Below, in pieces: positions 24,493 to 33,134 of a DNA stretch of 33,164 nt. The DNA is from JAFLUQ01 sp964537995. GTDB taxonomy: Bacteria > Bacillota > Clostridia > UMGS1883. Where the stretch lies: assembly GCA_964537995.1 (NCBI GenBank), contig CAZICW010000014.1:1-33164 (forward strand). Direction: 5' to 3'. The notes under the pieces are model-generated. The model did no database searches, was not told the origin of the DNA, and was given only the letters and a program-made list of their open reading frames with translations. The first letter of the stretch is position 1. Every line of letters starts with the position of its first letter. The translations under genes and the position numbers were made by a program.

Positions 24493-26808
24493 TCACTTCA
24501 CGCGTTCAACACGAATAACCGTAACGGATAACGGAGGAAATTCGGCGTTTAATCTGCCGCTGAAGGATATATCCGTTTCCTTGGGAGATATAAGCTCCTT
24601 TTCAAAGGTGTTCGTATCCGTTTTTTCATAGCCGCTGAGAGAATAGCGTTTGCCCGCGAAGCTGCCGGAGCCGAGACTGATCGCGGCGGAGTATTCGGCT
24701 TCGCGGACGTTTACCGCCTTGATTATAATTTCGCCGCTTTTACCTGTTTTGCTCGCGGTTATATAAATATCCTCAATATCGGGGATTTTGTCCTCGCATA
24801 CATTCATAATTTCTCCGTTGACAAATGTTGTAATTTTCCGTCCGTCAACGCGAAGGCATAAATCGTAATCAACGCCCGTTTCAATGCTGAATATATGCTG
24901 GTCAAGGCAGGCGTCAAGCCCTTGATTGCGGCTTGAAACAAGACAGTCCTGATTTTGCCAGCCGCCTATTTGCCAAAAGAGAGTGTTTTCGTCGTCTCTT
25001 TTGCCGAAGCTTACATAAATTCCTTTGTCAACGCGACCGCCGCTCTTCCTGAACTCGAAGCGCAGCTCGTATGAAGTGAGGTTTATTTCGCTGAGAGTGG
25101 TTTTAAAATCCGCCGCAACATCATAGCTGCCGAAATTTACTTCATCTCCGTCGGAAAGATTTATAAGCCGCACGTTCCGAAGCTGACCTTCGGCTCCGTC
25201 GGAGCCGATTTCCATGCGCCCCGAAATGGGAAGCTTTACGGCGGGTTCCGTTTTTATCTGAGAACGGTCAACGGGAAGGAGATAATCTCCAAGATTGACG
25301 GAAAACAGCTTTTGAACATAGTAGCTCGGAGTTTTGCAGACGCGGCTGCCGGTAAAGTAAATCAAGTTCGGCCGCCAGTTCGGATAGTCAACATGACAGA
25401 GCAGCGGCGCGTAGCAGGCAAGCGAAACCGCGTGCGCGGAGTTTTCAAGCCCCGTCATATAGGCCGCCTCCGCCAAGGCATTGTACCAGCGGTCGCCGCA
25501 GGAGGCGTATTCGCCGAGGAATACCTTCGGCTTTTTCGCGGGAAAGCTGTCGTAGCGGTGAACATTGGCAAGCAGCCATTCGGGAGAGCAGTAATAATGC
25601 TCGTCAATCAAATCCGCGCCGTCGCGCCTTGCGGCGGCATACCCGCGCTCGTATTCGCTGCCCGACGGAAAAGGCCCCGCGCTGTGTATAAGCTTTATAT
25701 TCGGATATTTTTCCGATACCGCCGCGGCAATGACGCTGTAGCGTTCGGGGAACTGTTCGCCGACCTCCTCGTTGCCTATTGCAAGATATTTCAGTCGAAA
25801 CGGCTTTGTATGACCAAGCTCGCAGCGTACACGTCCCCATTTTGTGTCTGCGCCGCCGTTGGCAAATTCGATTAGGTCAAGCGCGTCGTCGATCCATGGC
25901 TGCATATTTTCCATAGGACAGGCTTCCCGACGGTGAGGATTCCAACCCGCGGGGAGTACAGGCAAGGGCTCGCAGCGAAAATGCTCGCAAAGCAGAAAAA
26001 ATTCGTAATAGCCTATGCCGAGGGATTGATTGTAGCCCCAGCTGTTTCGTCTGCTCGGCCTTGCTTCCGGCGCGCCGATGGTATTTTTCCAGCGGTAACA
26101 GGAGGAACGGCTTTCGGGGTCGAGGTCGCCGTCGTGAACAAGGCAGCCTCCGGGGAAGCGCATGAACTTCGGCTTAAGCTCCTCAATCGCTTCCGCAAGA
26201 TCCTTCCTGTATACGCCGTTTTTATAGGTTTCGGCGGGAAAAAGCCCCACCGCGTCGAGAGCGATTCTGCCGTCTTCGCGGAGATGGAAGCCGAGAGCCG
26301 CGTCTTCGCTGCCCTCGCGGGCGGTAAGATTAACAGAATATCGCTCCCAGCCGTCGGAAAGGGAAACCTCGGCGGAGGAAAGCACGCCGCCGTCCCTGTT
26401 TTCCAGTGTAACACGGATTTTTAAAGCCCCCTTCGCAAAAAACGAAAGCTTATATTCCGCGCCCTTTTTTATGTACATTCCCCTGCCGTAGCCGAGATTT
26501 CTTATCCCTCCGCTGCGGCCGCGCAGAACGTATATTTCCGCGAAATGGGGATTTTTCGGAAAAAGTCCGCCTCTGTCCCTGACACATACCTCCGCTTCGC
26601 CGACGGCTTCCCATGCGGTCAGCGGAGTATATGAGGGATTGTCGATTTGACAAAACTCAAACGACGGATTCCGCGCCATCTGAGCATAAAGCCCGCCGTC
26701 GGCCGCATGATTGATGTCTTCGAAAAATACGCCGTAAAAATTGCCGAGAGCCGCTCCCTTGCCGTTGACGTCGATCGTAATTACGGGAACATTTGTCTTT
26801 GCTGTCAT
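24493..26808 (-). CDS. GH51 alpha-L-arabinofuranosidase with inserted concanavalin-like domain
   Basis: A 771-residue cytoplasmic arabinofuranosidase of family GH51 without a signal peptide. The N-terminal signature GVFFEDINHAADGGLYAQM (26-44) is followed by a beta-sandwich insert (about 70-195). The barrel has RFPGGCLVHDGD, the acid/base Glu347 in AIGNEEV and the nucleophile Glu433 in FLGEYAS. The extra length over the paralogue at 6389-8254 comes from a lectin-like domain (about 557-700, with FWQIGGWQNQ) inserted in the C-terminal beta-domain, a variant known in larger GH51 enzymes. The AGGAG site lies seven bases before the ATG. It is 24 bases downstream of mltG and probably shares its transcript. 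Confidence 0.92.
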   Translation of the reverse strand: MTAKTNVPVITIDVNGKGAALGNFYGVFFEDINHAADGGLYAQMARNPSFEFCQIDNPSYTPLTAWEAVGEAEVCVRDRGGLFPKNPHFAEIYVLRGRSGGIRNLGYGRGMYIKKGAEYKLSFFAKGALKIRVTLENRDGGVLSSAEVSLSDGWERYSVNLTAREGSEDAALGFHLREDGRIALDAVGLFPAETYKNGVYRKDLAEAIEELKPKFMRFPGGCLVHDGDLDPESRSSCYRWKNTIGAPEARPSRRNSWGYNQSLGIGYYEFFLLCEHFRCEPLPVLPAGWNPHRREACPMENMQPWIDDALDLIEFANGGADTKWGRVRCELGHTKPFRLKYLAIGNEEVGEQFPERYSVIAAAVSEKYPNIKLIHSAGPFPSGSEYERGYAAARRDGADLIDEHYYCSPEWLLANVHRYDSFPAKKPKVFLGEYASCGDRWYNALAEAAYMTGLENSAHAVSLACYAPLLCHVDYPNWRPNLIYFTGSRVCKTPSYYVQKLFSVNLGDYLLPVDRSQIKTEPAVKLPISGRMEIGSDGAEGQLRNVRLINLSDGDEVNFGSYDVAADFKTTLSEINLTSYELRFEFRKSGGRVDKGIYVSFGKRDDENTLFWQIGGWQNQDCLVSSRNQGLDACLDQHIFSIETGVDYDLCLRVDGRKITTFVNGEIMNVCEDKIPDIEDIYITASKTGKSGEIIIKAVNVREAEYSAAISLGSGSFAGKRYSLSGYEKTDTNTFEKELISPKETDISFSGRLNAEFPPLSVTVIRVERVK

Positions 26809-26832
26809 ATTCCGCTCCTTATTCCTGCTTGC

Positions 26833-27858
26833 CTATTCCGCCTCATTTGATGTCATTGTAGCCGAGTGCTCGCCAAAGGACTTTGTAAATATATGGCTTC
26901 CGTCCTTCTTTGTTTCGTCGGTATGGTAGAATAAATAATCGTGACTTTCGGGATTTAACGCCGCTTCAAGTGATTTCGCGCCCGGATTGCATATCGGACC
27001 GACGGGCAGACCGTAGTTCAGATAGACATTGTAGGGGGATTCTACCTCCAAATCCTTGTAAAGCACGCGCTCAACGTCGTACATTCCGTCGCTTATCGCG
27101 TATATTACCGCCGCGTCAATCTGGAGCTTCATGCCGTCCGCAAGGCGATTTTCGATAACGCCCGCAATTGTGGGACGTTCGCTGTCCAGCTTGGCTTCCC
27201 GTTCAATCAGGGACGCAATTGTGACAATCTCGAAAATATCTCTGCCGCTCGACCTTTCGTTTATCGCCGAGTACTGCTTTTCAAATTCTCCGAGAAGTAC
27301 GTCTATCACCTCGTGAGGGGTGGCGTCTGCAAAAACATTGTATGTGCTGGGGAAGAGGAAGCCCTGCAAACGGTATTTTATATTGTCGTTTTGCGGAATC
27401 TCGCTCAAAAAGTCGTAATCAAATTCGCCGTTGTTAACCTCATCCAAAAATTCATCGGCGGTAAACAGACCGTACTCCTCCATGCGGGCGGCAATTTGTT
27501 CGACACTGTATCCCTCCGGTATCGTTATGGTTATTTCCTCGCGGCGAAGTCCGCCCGTGGCAAGCTCCGCAATAATATCGTCAATGCACATTCCCTTGTG
27601 CAGCTCAAAATCCCCGCTTCTGATTTTGCCCGCGTAGGCGCTACCCCGCAGCCGCAGCAAAAAGGCGCTTTTAAATCTTATAAGTCCGTTCTCCTTCAAA
27701 ATGTCAGCCACGGCTCTGCCCGCCGCGCCTTCGGGAACAGTCACAACAACGGTTTCGCCGTCCTTGCTTTCGGTGTTAAGATATTCCGTCAGGAACATGG
27801 CGCCGAAAATCGCGCCGACCAAAAGCACCGCAACAAGAATTATACTTACAGCTTTCAT
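26833..27858 (-). CDS. mltG: Endolytic murein transglycosylase MltG
   Basis: MltG (YceG-like) cuts nascent peptidoglycan strands and helps set glycan chain length at the membrane. The 341-residue protein has an N-terminal membrane anchor (about 5-24), a LysM-like segment (about 36-100) and the catalytic domain. The predicted catalytic Glu219 lies in IASLIEREA, matching Glu218 of E. coli MltG; downstream VIENRL and LQIDAAVIYA are conserved, as is GLPVGPICNPG. The ATG at 27858 has GGAG five bases upstream; an in-frame ATG 21 bases earlier has only a weak site. A promoter is present at 27893-27921. Confidence 0.95.
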   Translation of the reverse strand: MKAVSIILVAVLLVGAIFGAMFLTEYLNTESKDGETVVVTVPEGAAGRAVADILKENGLIRFKSAFLLRLRGSAYAGKIRSGDFELHKGMCIDDIIAELATGGLRREEITITIPEGYSVEQIAARMEEYGLFTADEFLDEVNNGEFDYDFLSEIPQNDNIKYRLQGFLFPSTYNVFADATPHEVIDVLLGEFEKQYSAINERSSGRDIFEIVTIASLIEREAKLDSERPTIAGVIENRLADGMKLQIDAAVIYAISDGMYDVERVLYKDLEVESPYNVYLNYGLPVGPICNPGAKSLEAALNPESHDYLFYHTDETKKDGSHIFTKSFGEHSATMTSNEAE

Positions 27859-27892
27859 TTTATCTCCGTCCTTTGTCATTTTTCTGCTTTTA

Positions 27893-27921
27893 ATTTTAAC
27901 ATAGCGAAAGGAATAAATCAA
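27893..27921 (-). promoter_or_regulatory. Sigma-A promoter of mltG
   Basis: On the minus strand TTGATT (27921-27916), a 17-base spacer and TAAAAT (27898-27893) lie about 35 bases before the mltG start and just beyond the stop of the GH26-type gene. mltG and the GH51 gene can thus be transcribed independently of that gene. Confidence 0.65.
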
Positions 27922-27929
27922 CAAAAACT

Positions 27930-29495
27930 TTACTTGTCCGCCAGATTTTCCTTAAAAACGTCAATTACTCCCGCCGTGTCGTCGATAAAATACGAACGGG
28001 CAATATTGCCGTTGGCGTCGTAATCGCAGCCGCTCCACCATACGGCGGCCTTTATTTTCGGATAATTCGGCAGCGACGCAAACATATCGCGTACCCATTC
28101 AACCTTATCGCCGCCGACGGTAGCGCATGAAAATTCCGTTATCATCATCGGCTTGTTGTAGAGAAGGTCGGTTTTCGTGTACAGCTCGCTGTAGATTCTG
28201 TCGAAGCTGCGCCATTTTTCGCCCTCGTAATAGGTGCCGGTGTTGTAGCCCGTAATTCCCACTACGTCAACATAATCACTGCCGGGATAATAAAGCTCTT
28301 CGCTGTTCCAAGCAAAATTCGGATAGCTTTTTTCGTTCGGGTTCCAGACCCAGATTATATTTTCGGCTCCCGCGTTTTTCAGTTTATTGTAGACATATTT
28401 GTAAAGCTGAACATATACATCGGGGTCGCGTGAGGTAAAGCAGCCGGAATAGTTGCACCAATCGCCGTTCATCTCGTTAAAAAGCCGCAGCAGCACAGGA
28501 TGCCCGAAGCGTTTCAGGTCGGCGGCAAAATCCGTGAAGAAGCTGTCGTATTTACCGTTGATTATGTCGTAAATCATACTGCTTGGAGAATCGGGGGAGA
28601 GCTGTAGGGTAAGCTCGCATACCTTCCCGCTTGCCCACGCGTTCGCAAGCCCGTCATATACCAGCGTTTTGTCATATTTTTCAAGTACAAAGCAATAGAA
28701 CAGACAAAGATCCATTTTCGCGCCGATACTTTTTTCGATATTTTCGAACGTGTTCATTCCGAGTACGGGCTGCGTCGGCACAAGAAGCCCCCAGTTCAGC
28801 TTGCTTTCCTCGCCGAAAATTTTTTCATAGAAGGCGGCGGTTTCCTCATTCATCACGCTGCCTGTTCCGGTTTTGAACGGTTCGGCGCTGCCGACCTCGA
28901 CTGTCGGCTCGATAATGTCGAAGCTTTCGGCAATCTCCATATAGTCGTTGAACAGCGCTCTTGATTTTATCATAATTGTGTATACGTTTGTTCCGTCGAT
29001 AATATCTATGTTTGCGTAGTGATTTTTATCTGTCGGGCCGACCGTCTTTCTGTCCCACTTCATGACGTATGCCTGCCGGCCGTTGATTTCCGTCCGTTCA
29101 TTGACCTCGACGGTGTGATTTTCGCTGTCGTCGGCAAAGCGATTTGAATATGATATATATGTCAGACATTCACTCTCCGAGGCAAAGCTCTCTTTAAAAA
29201 TTTCAATGCTTCTGCTGCCGCCGTCCAGCTTAAAGCGCACGGTCGAAAGAGAGGCGTCGGGCGTCATTCCCGCGGGTACAACGATTGTGTAGCCGTGAAG
29301 ACGGTTGGTATACTTATCCTTTCCCGTCCAATGCTCGACGCTGTAGATATCCTCCGCGGAAACCTCGCCGGCGGCTGTTGCCTTCAGCGCGGCAATGTCG
29401 GCTGCTTTACGGTTTATCTCCGTCATTGACGGAGTATAGCCTCCGCTTAAAAGCACGGATACAGCCGCGGCGATGCTTAAAAATGTTTTCAGCAT
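27930..29495 (-). CDS. Secreted GH26-type glycoside hydrolase with an N-terminal accessory domain
   Basis: A 521-residue exported protein. Residues 1-20 form a signal peptide (MLKTFLSIAAAVSVLLSGG) without a lipobox cysteine. Residues about 45-195 form a beta-rich domain not assigned to a family, reminiscent of PsbP/Mog1-like folds. Residues about 215-515 form a GH26-type barrel, the family of endo-beta-mannanases and related hydrolases. The predicted acid/base is Glu341 in RLFNEMNGDW and the nucleophile Glu454 in MITEFSC. VWNPNEKSYPN and YVDVVGITGYN are also typical. The ATG at 29495 has AGGAG eight bases upstream. Mannan is the likeliest substrate, but GH26 also includes beta-1,3-xylanases and lichenases. 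Confidence 0.85.
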   Translation of the reverse strand: MLKTFLSIAAAVSVLLSGGYTPSMTEINRKAADIAALKATAAGEVSAEDIYSVEHWTGKDKYTNRLHGYTIVVPAGMTPDASLSTVRFKLDGGSRSIEIFKESFASESECLTYISYSNRFADDSENHTVEVNERTEINGRQAYVMKWDRKTVGPTDKNHYANIDIIDGTNVYTIMIKSRALFNDYMEIAESFDIIEPTVEVGSAEPFKTGTGSVMNEETAAFYEKIFGEESKLNWGLLVPTQPVLGMNTFENIEKSIGAKMDLCLFYCFVLEKYDKTLVYDGLANAWASGKVCELTLQLSPDSPSSMIYDIINGKYDSFFTDFAADLKRFGHPVLLRLFNEMNGDWCNYSGCFTSRDPDVYVQLYKYVYNKLKNAGAENIIWVWNPNEKSYPNFAWNSEELYYPGSDYVDVVGITGYNTGTYYEGEKWRSFDRIYSELYTKTDLLYNKPMMITEFSCATVGGDKVEWVRDMFASLPNYPKIKAAVWWSGCDYDANGNIARSYFIDDTAGVIDVFKENLADK

Positions 29496-29547
29496 GTTTA
29501 ACTCTCCTGTTATTTGGGTAAAATCAATACAAAAGGGGTGATGTTTA

Positions 29548-29628
29548 ATGGCTAATTTTATATGGTTCTCCGCCGGCTCTGTTTTCGGCACTGTAATCAT
29601 GGCTCTGCTGACGGCCGCCCATGATTGA
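29548..29628 (+). CDS. 26-residue single-helix membrane microprotein (DUF3789-like)
   Basis: A short frame encodes 26 residues beginning MANFIWFSAGSVFGTVIMAL and ending in HD. It is one hydrophobic helix (about 4-23) with a small-residue GSVFG patch and a polar tail. AGGGGTGAT (29534-29542) gives a strong ribosome binding site at proper spacing. Length and pattern resemble DUF3789, a family of tiny Firmicutes proteins of unknown function. It lies divergently beside the GH26-type gene and overlaps that gene's leader. No strong promoter is visible. Confidence 0.6.
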   Translation: MANFIWFSAGSVFGTVIMALLTAAHD

Positions 29629-29675
29629 TATTACCATAAGTAAATAATTTTTTCAAGTGCTTTTGAAAGAAAAGA

Positions 29676-29704
29676 TTGCTTTCGGCGCGAATTTGTGTTA
29701 AAAT
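29676..29704 (+). promoter_or_regulatory. Sigma-A promoter of the GHL10 gene
   Basis: TTGCTT (29676-29681), a 17-base spacer and TAAAAT (29699-29704) precede the GHL10 gene, whose TTG start is at 29723. Confidence 0.7.
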
Positions 29705-29722
29705 GACGATGAGGTGTTGCAA

Positions 29723-30994
29723 TTGAAAAAAATTATCTCAATTTTTGTTGTTTTGACGACTGTTTCTTTGCTCTGCCGACCCTTTTCCACGCAAGCCGCC
29801 GAAAGACCGCTCAGAGGCGTTTGGGTTTCGAGTGTCCTGAACCTCGACTATCCTTCTAAAGCGGGACTGAGCGTTGACGAGCTTCGCGCCGAAGCGGACA
29901 GTATTATAGCCGTTTGCCGCGAAACGGGAATGACGGCTGTTTTTCTTCAGGTGCGCCCTTGCGCCGACGCGCTGTATAATTCCTCGATTTTTCCATCGAG
30001 TATCTATCTGACCGGAGAAAGCTCTTATGACACGCTTGCGTTCGACCCCTTGGAATATTTCATCGAGCAGGCGCACAGGTACGGAATTGAGCTGCACGCA
30101 TGGATAAATCCCTACCGCGTCACAAAATACGGCGATAAAGACTATGAACGCATAAGCGAAAGCAGTCCCGCCAAGCTCCATCCCGAATATCTGCTGAAAA
30201 CTGCCGACGGAAACCGATTCTTCAATCCGGCTCTGCCGGAGGTAAGGCAGCTTATATGCGACGGAGTATCGGAAATTCTTGAAAATTACGCGGTTGACGG
30301 TATACATCTCGACGACTATTTCTATCCCGACAGCGCCTATGACGACAGCGCCGCCTACGCTGAGTACGGCGCGGGCTTCGGCGACGCGGACGAGTGGCGT
30401 CGGGAAAATGTAAATATGCTTGTCAGGCAGCTCCATGACCTGATAAAGGAAACCGCGCCGTCGGTTTCTTTCGGAATAAGTCCGCGCGGAATCTGGGCAA
30501 ACAACTATGATGACGCGCGCGGCAGCGCGACCCGCGGCAACGGCAGCTTTACGTCAATTTATTGCGATTCTCTGCGCTTCATCGAGGAGGGCTGGGTCGA
30601 TTATATCTGCCCTCAAATTTACTGGAATATAGGCTATTCCGTCGCCGATTACGAAATCCTTGTTCCGTGGTGGGCAAACGCCGTCAGAGGCACGGATGTG
30701 AAGCTTTATATCGGCATGGCGGATTATCGCACCGACGGCGCGTCCGAAGGCAGCGCGTGGTACGGAACCGCCGAGCTGAAGCGTCAGCATGAGCTTAACA
30801 AAACCTATCCCGAAATTTCCGGAGAGGTGCATTTCCGATACGGAACAATAGCGGAAAATCCCTCTCTGATTGAATTATATAGTGAATTATATAAGCAAGA
30901 ATATCAAAGCGCGCCCGCAGCCGGCGAAATTACTCCCGCCGAAAAGGTAAAGGAAGCCATAATGAAGCTGCTGCGCCGTATAGTTTTGGGATAA
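29723..30994 (+). CDS. Secreted GHL10-family glycoside hydrolase (YngK/DigH-like)
   Basis: A 423-residue exported protein of the GHL10 family (formerly DUF187), a barrel fold related to glycoside hydrolases. E. coli DigH (YddW) of this family cleaves peptidoglycan glycan strands stripped of peptides; B. subtilis YngK is a relative. There is a signal peptide (about 1-26, ending QAA). RGVWVSSVLNLDYP, HAWINPYRV, VDGIHLDDYFYP and DYICPQIYWNIGY are the family core motifs, with the Asp pair of DGIHLDD in the expected active-site position. The TTG at 29723 was chosen because GAGGTG lies at 29711-29716; an upstream GTG overlaps that site. A wall-turnover role fits the nearby MltG, but is inferred. 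Confidence 0.88.
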   Translation: MKKIISIFVVLTTVSLLCRPFSTQAAERPLRGVWVSSVLNLDYPSKAGLSVDELRAEADSIIAVCRETGMTAVFLQVRPCADALYNSSIFPSSIYLTGESSYDTLAFDPLEYFIEQAHRYGIELHAWINPYRVTKYGDKDYERISESSPAKLHPEYLLKTADGNRFFNPALPEVRQLICDGVSEILENYAVDGIHLDDYFYPDSAYDDSAAYAEYGAGFGDADEWRRENVNMLVRQLHDLIKETAPSVSFGISPRGIWANNYDDARGSATRGNGSFTSIYCDSLRFIEEGWVDYICPQIYWNIGYSVADYEILVPWWANAVRGTDVKLYIGMADYRTDGASEGSAWYGTAELKRQHELNKTYPEISGEVHFRYGTIAENPSLIELYSELYKQEYQSAPAAGEITPAEKVKEAIMKLLRRIVLG

Positions 30995-30996
30995 AT

Positions 30997-31030
30997 TAAC
31001 AGGTGCAAATCCGTGAATTTGCACCTGTTA
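30997..31030 (+). terminator. Bidirectional hairpin between GHL10 gene and glgB
   Basis: TAACAGGTGCAAAT (30997-31010) and ATTTGCACCTGTTA (31017-31030) form a perfect 14-base stem with a six-base loop. It fits exactly between two convergent stop codons. U-tracts are modest on both strands. Confidence 0.75.
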
Positions 31031-31033
31031 TGC

Positions 31034-32845
31034 TTAATTGCTTTCATATTTGAAAATAAGTGCGGAAAATGCGGGAAGCTCGGCAATCTCAAAGCTCGCG
31101 GGAAAGCCGCCGCGCTTCTTAGGAGAAATACGAAGCGGCGTTCTGTCTTCGGGAGTTTGCCCGCCGTATGGTTGCCAGTCCGTATTTATGCGCGGAACAA
31201 GCTTGCCGCAACCGTCGATTCCCACTTCATAATTTTTGTATGAATTTCCCGAGAGATTCAAAACGGTTACGATTCTTTCGCCTCCGCCGCGGCGCTCATA
31301 AGCATAGACGACACGCTCGGGGTCGTTCACCTCAAGCCAACGGAAGCAGTCGGAATTGTATTCTCCGTCGTGCAGCGCCGCTTCGTTTGCGTACAGCTTG
31401 TTCAAATCGCGGATATAGCTTTTGAAGCTGTCATGCAGAGGATATTTCAGCAGAGAGTAATCTGGCTCTTTTTTTTCGTCCCATTCGCGGAACTGCGCAA
31501 TTTCGCCGCCCATAAAATTAAGCTTTTTGCCCGGGTGGGTATACATATAGGCGTACAGGGCGCGGCACTGAGGAAATTTAACGTCATAATCTCCCCACAT
31601 TTTATTAATTATTGTCGCCTTGCCGTGAACAACCTCATCGTGACTGAACGGCAAAAGGTACAGCTCGTTGTAAAAATACATCATAGAGAACGACAGCTTG
31701 TGATAATTCCCGCCTCTGAACAGCGGATCAAGGCGGAAAAAGTCCAGCGTATCGTTCATCCAGCCCATATCCCATTTGTAGTCGAAGCCGAGTCCGCCGT
31801 ACTCCGAAGGAGCGGTAACCTTAAGAAAGTTGCTGCTGTCCTCGGCGATGAGAATCGCGTTTGGGTGCAGCTCGTGCAGCCTGCGGTTCATCTCCCGCAC
31901 AAATTCAACCGCGCCCTCGTTCACTCCTCGGTTGCTGTCGCCCTGCCAATAGATACAATTTGAAATCGCGTCCATGCGTATGCCGTCAAAATGAAATTCG
32001 CTCAGCCAGAAATTTGCCGCCGACTGCAAAAAGCTGCGCACTTCTCCGCGGAAGAAATTGAAATTTTTTGTACCCCACTCGCTTTTTCCCGCTCCGTCAT
32101 TGGGGTATTCGTAAACTCCCGCTCCGTCCAGCTCGGCAAGCGCGTACCCGTTGGAGGAAAAATGCACCGGGACGAAGTCGGTTATTACTCCTATGCCGTT
32201 TTCGTGCATTGTTTCAACAAACCGCTTCAGCTCCTTCGCCGTGCCGTAGCGCGGTGTTGGGCAGAAGTAGCCCGTGACCTGATAGCCCCAGCTTCCGTCG
32301 AACGGATGCTCGCAAAGCGGAAGCAGCTCAACGTGGGTATAGCCCATATCCTTTATGTATTCCGCCAGCTTCGGAGCAATTTCCGCATAGCTGTACCAGC
32401 CGTTTTCGTCGTCGGGATTTTTAAGCCATGAGCCGAGATGAACCTCATAGATGCTTATGGGGCTGTCGTAACCCTTGCCGCGGCTTTTCAAAAATTCCCC
32501 GTCATGCCATTCATAGCGCATATCCGTTATTCTGCTTGCCCACTGAGGACGAAGCTCTCCGCCGAAGCCGTATGGGTCGCAGTGGTCAACCTCACGTCCG
32601 TCGCCGAGATATACGCGGTATTTGTAAAGCTGACCCTCTTCCGCTTTGACGCGAAGCTCATAAATCCCGCCCGTCCCCTTGCAGTACATCGGCTGCGGCA
32701 GCCAGCCGTTAAAATCGCCGAGGAGCGATACTCCTCTTACGTTCGGAACAAATATACGGAAATCAACATATTCTCCGTCTATGTGCGCGCCGAAATATTC
32801 ATACGCGAAAATTTCTTCGCCGATAAAAAACCCGTGCTCGTTCAT
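31034..32845 (-). CDS. glgB: 1,4-alpha-glucan branching enzyme GlgB
   Basis: GlgB introduces alpha-1,6 branches into glycogen. The 603-residue protein has the CBM48 domain (about 15-110), a GH13 barrel with HPFDGSWGYQVTGYF, and a C-terminal beta-domain. The catalytic residues are Asp292 (FDGIRMDA), Glu335 (LIAEDSS) and Asp403 (FSHDE). The frame is open to an ATG at 33019. I prefer the ATG at 32845, since it aligns with the start of Bacillus GlgB and has AAAGGGG upstream. Many codons just before it (TTA, CGA, CCA, TCA) are uncommon in neighbouring genes, and the 33019 ATG has no ribosome binding site. A 58-residue N-terminal extension cannot be excluded. glgA, glgC and glgP are absent from the window. 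Confidence 0.94.
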   Translation of the reverse strand: MNEHGFFIGEEIFAYEYFGAHIDGEYVDFRIFVPNVRGVSLLGDFNGWLPQPMYCKGTGGIYELRVKAEEGQLYKYRVYLGDGREVDHCDPYGFGGELRPQWASRITDMRYEWHDGEFLKSRGKGYDSPISIYEVHLGSWLKNPDDENGWYSYAEIAPKLAEYIKDMGYTHVELLPLCEHPFDGSWGYQVTGYFCPTPRYGTAKELKRFVETMHENGIGVITDFVPVHFSSNGYALAELDGAGVYEYPNDGAGKSEWGTKNFNFFRGEVRSFLQSAANFWLSEFHFDGIRMDAISNCIYWQGDSNRGVNEGAVEFVREMNRRLHELHPNAILIAEDSSNFLKVTAPSEYGGLGFDYKWDMGWMNDTLDFFRLDPLFRGGNYHKLSFSMMYFYNELYLLPFSHDEVVHGKATIINKMWGDYDVKFPQCRALYAYMYTHPGKKLNFMGGEIAQFREWDEKKEPDYSLLKYPLHDSFKSYIRDLNKLYANEAALHDGEYNSDCFRWLEVNDPERVVYAYERRGGGERIVTVLNLSGNSYKNYEVGIDGCGKLVPRINTDWQPYGGQTPEDRTPLRISPKKRGGFPASFEIAELPAFSALIFKYESN

Positions 32846-33044
32846 TGTCAGCCATTCCCCTTTGTGATGCTTAAAAATTGATTCGTTTGGTAAGTAACCG
32901 AATAATTCTCTTCGATTGGCGGTTTTGTCCGCCGAAGCCGTGTCAAAAATGCTCAAAATATGCTGACGCTCTCCGGCTTTTTGACTTGCCGCAGGCGAAA
33001 TTCCCTTGCCGATCGGCATTTTGGAATTAATCGGCGTTTTTTAA

Positions 33045-33074
33045 ATTATAACATTTAAGCCCTCATTTTGTCAA
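33045..33074 (-). promoter_or_regulatory. Sigma-A promoter of glgB
   Basis: On the minus strand a perfect TTGACA (33074-33069), an 18-base spacer and a perfect TATAAT (33050-33045). With translation from 32845 it leaves a leader of roughly 190 bases. Confidence 0.8.
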
Positions 33075-33107
33075 TAGATAAATAGAATAAGGCTGTTCAC
33101 GGACAAA

Positions 33108-33134
33108 AAGAGTCGGGGAAATTCCCCGGCTCTT
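33108..33134 (-). terminator. Terminator of a leftward gene beyond the right edge
   Basis: AAGAGTCGGGGAA (33108-33120) pairs with TTCCCCGGCTCTT (33122-33134) with one wobble. On the minus strand it is followed by a TCTTTTTG tract. Just to its right the minus strand could carry the last eight codons and stop of a gene ending ...VKQAVQLN (33163-33137), too short to identify. Confidence 0.75.
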
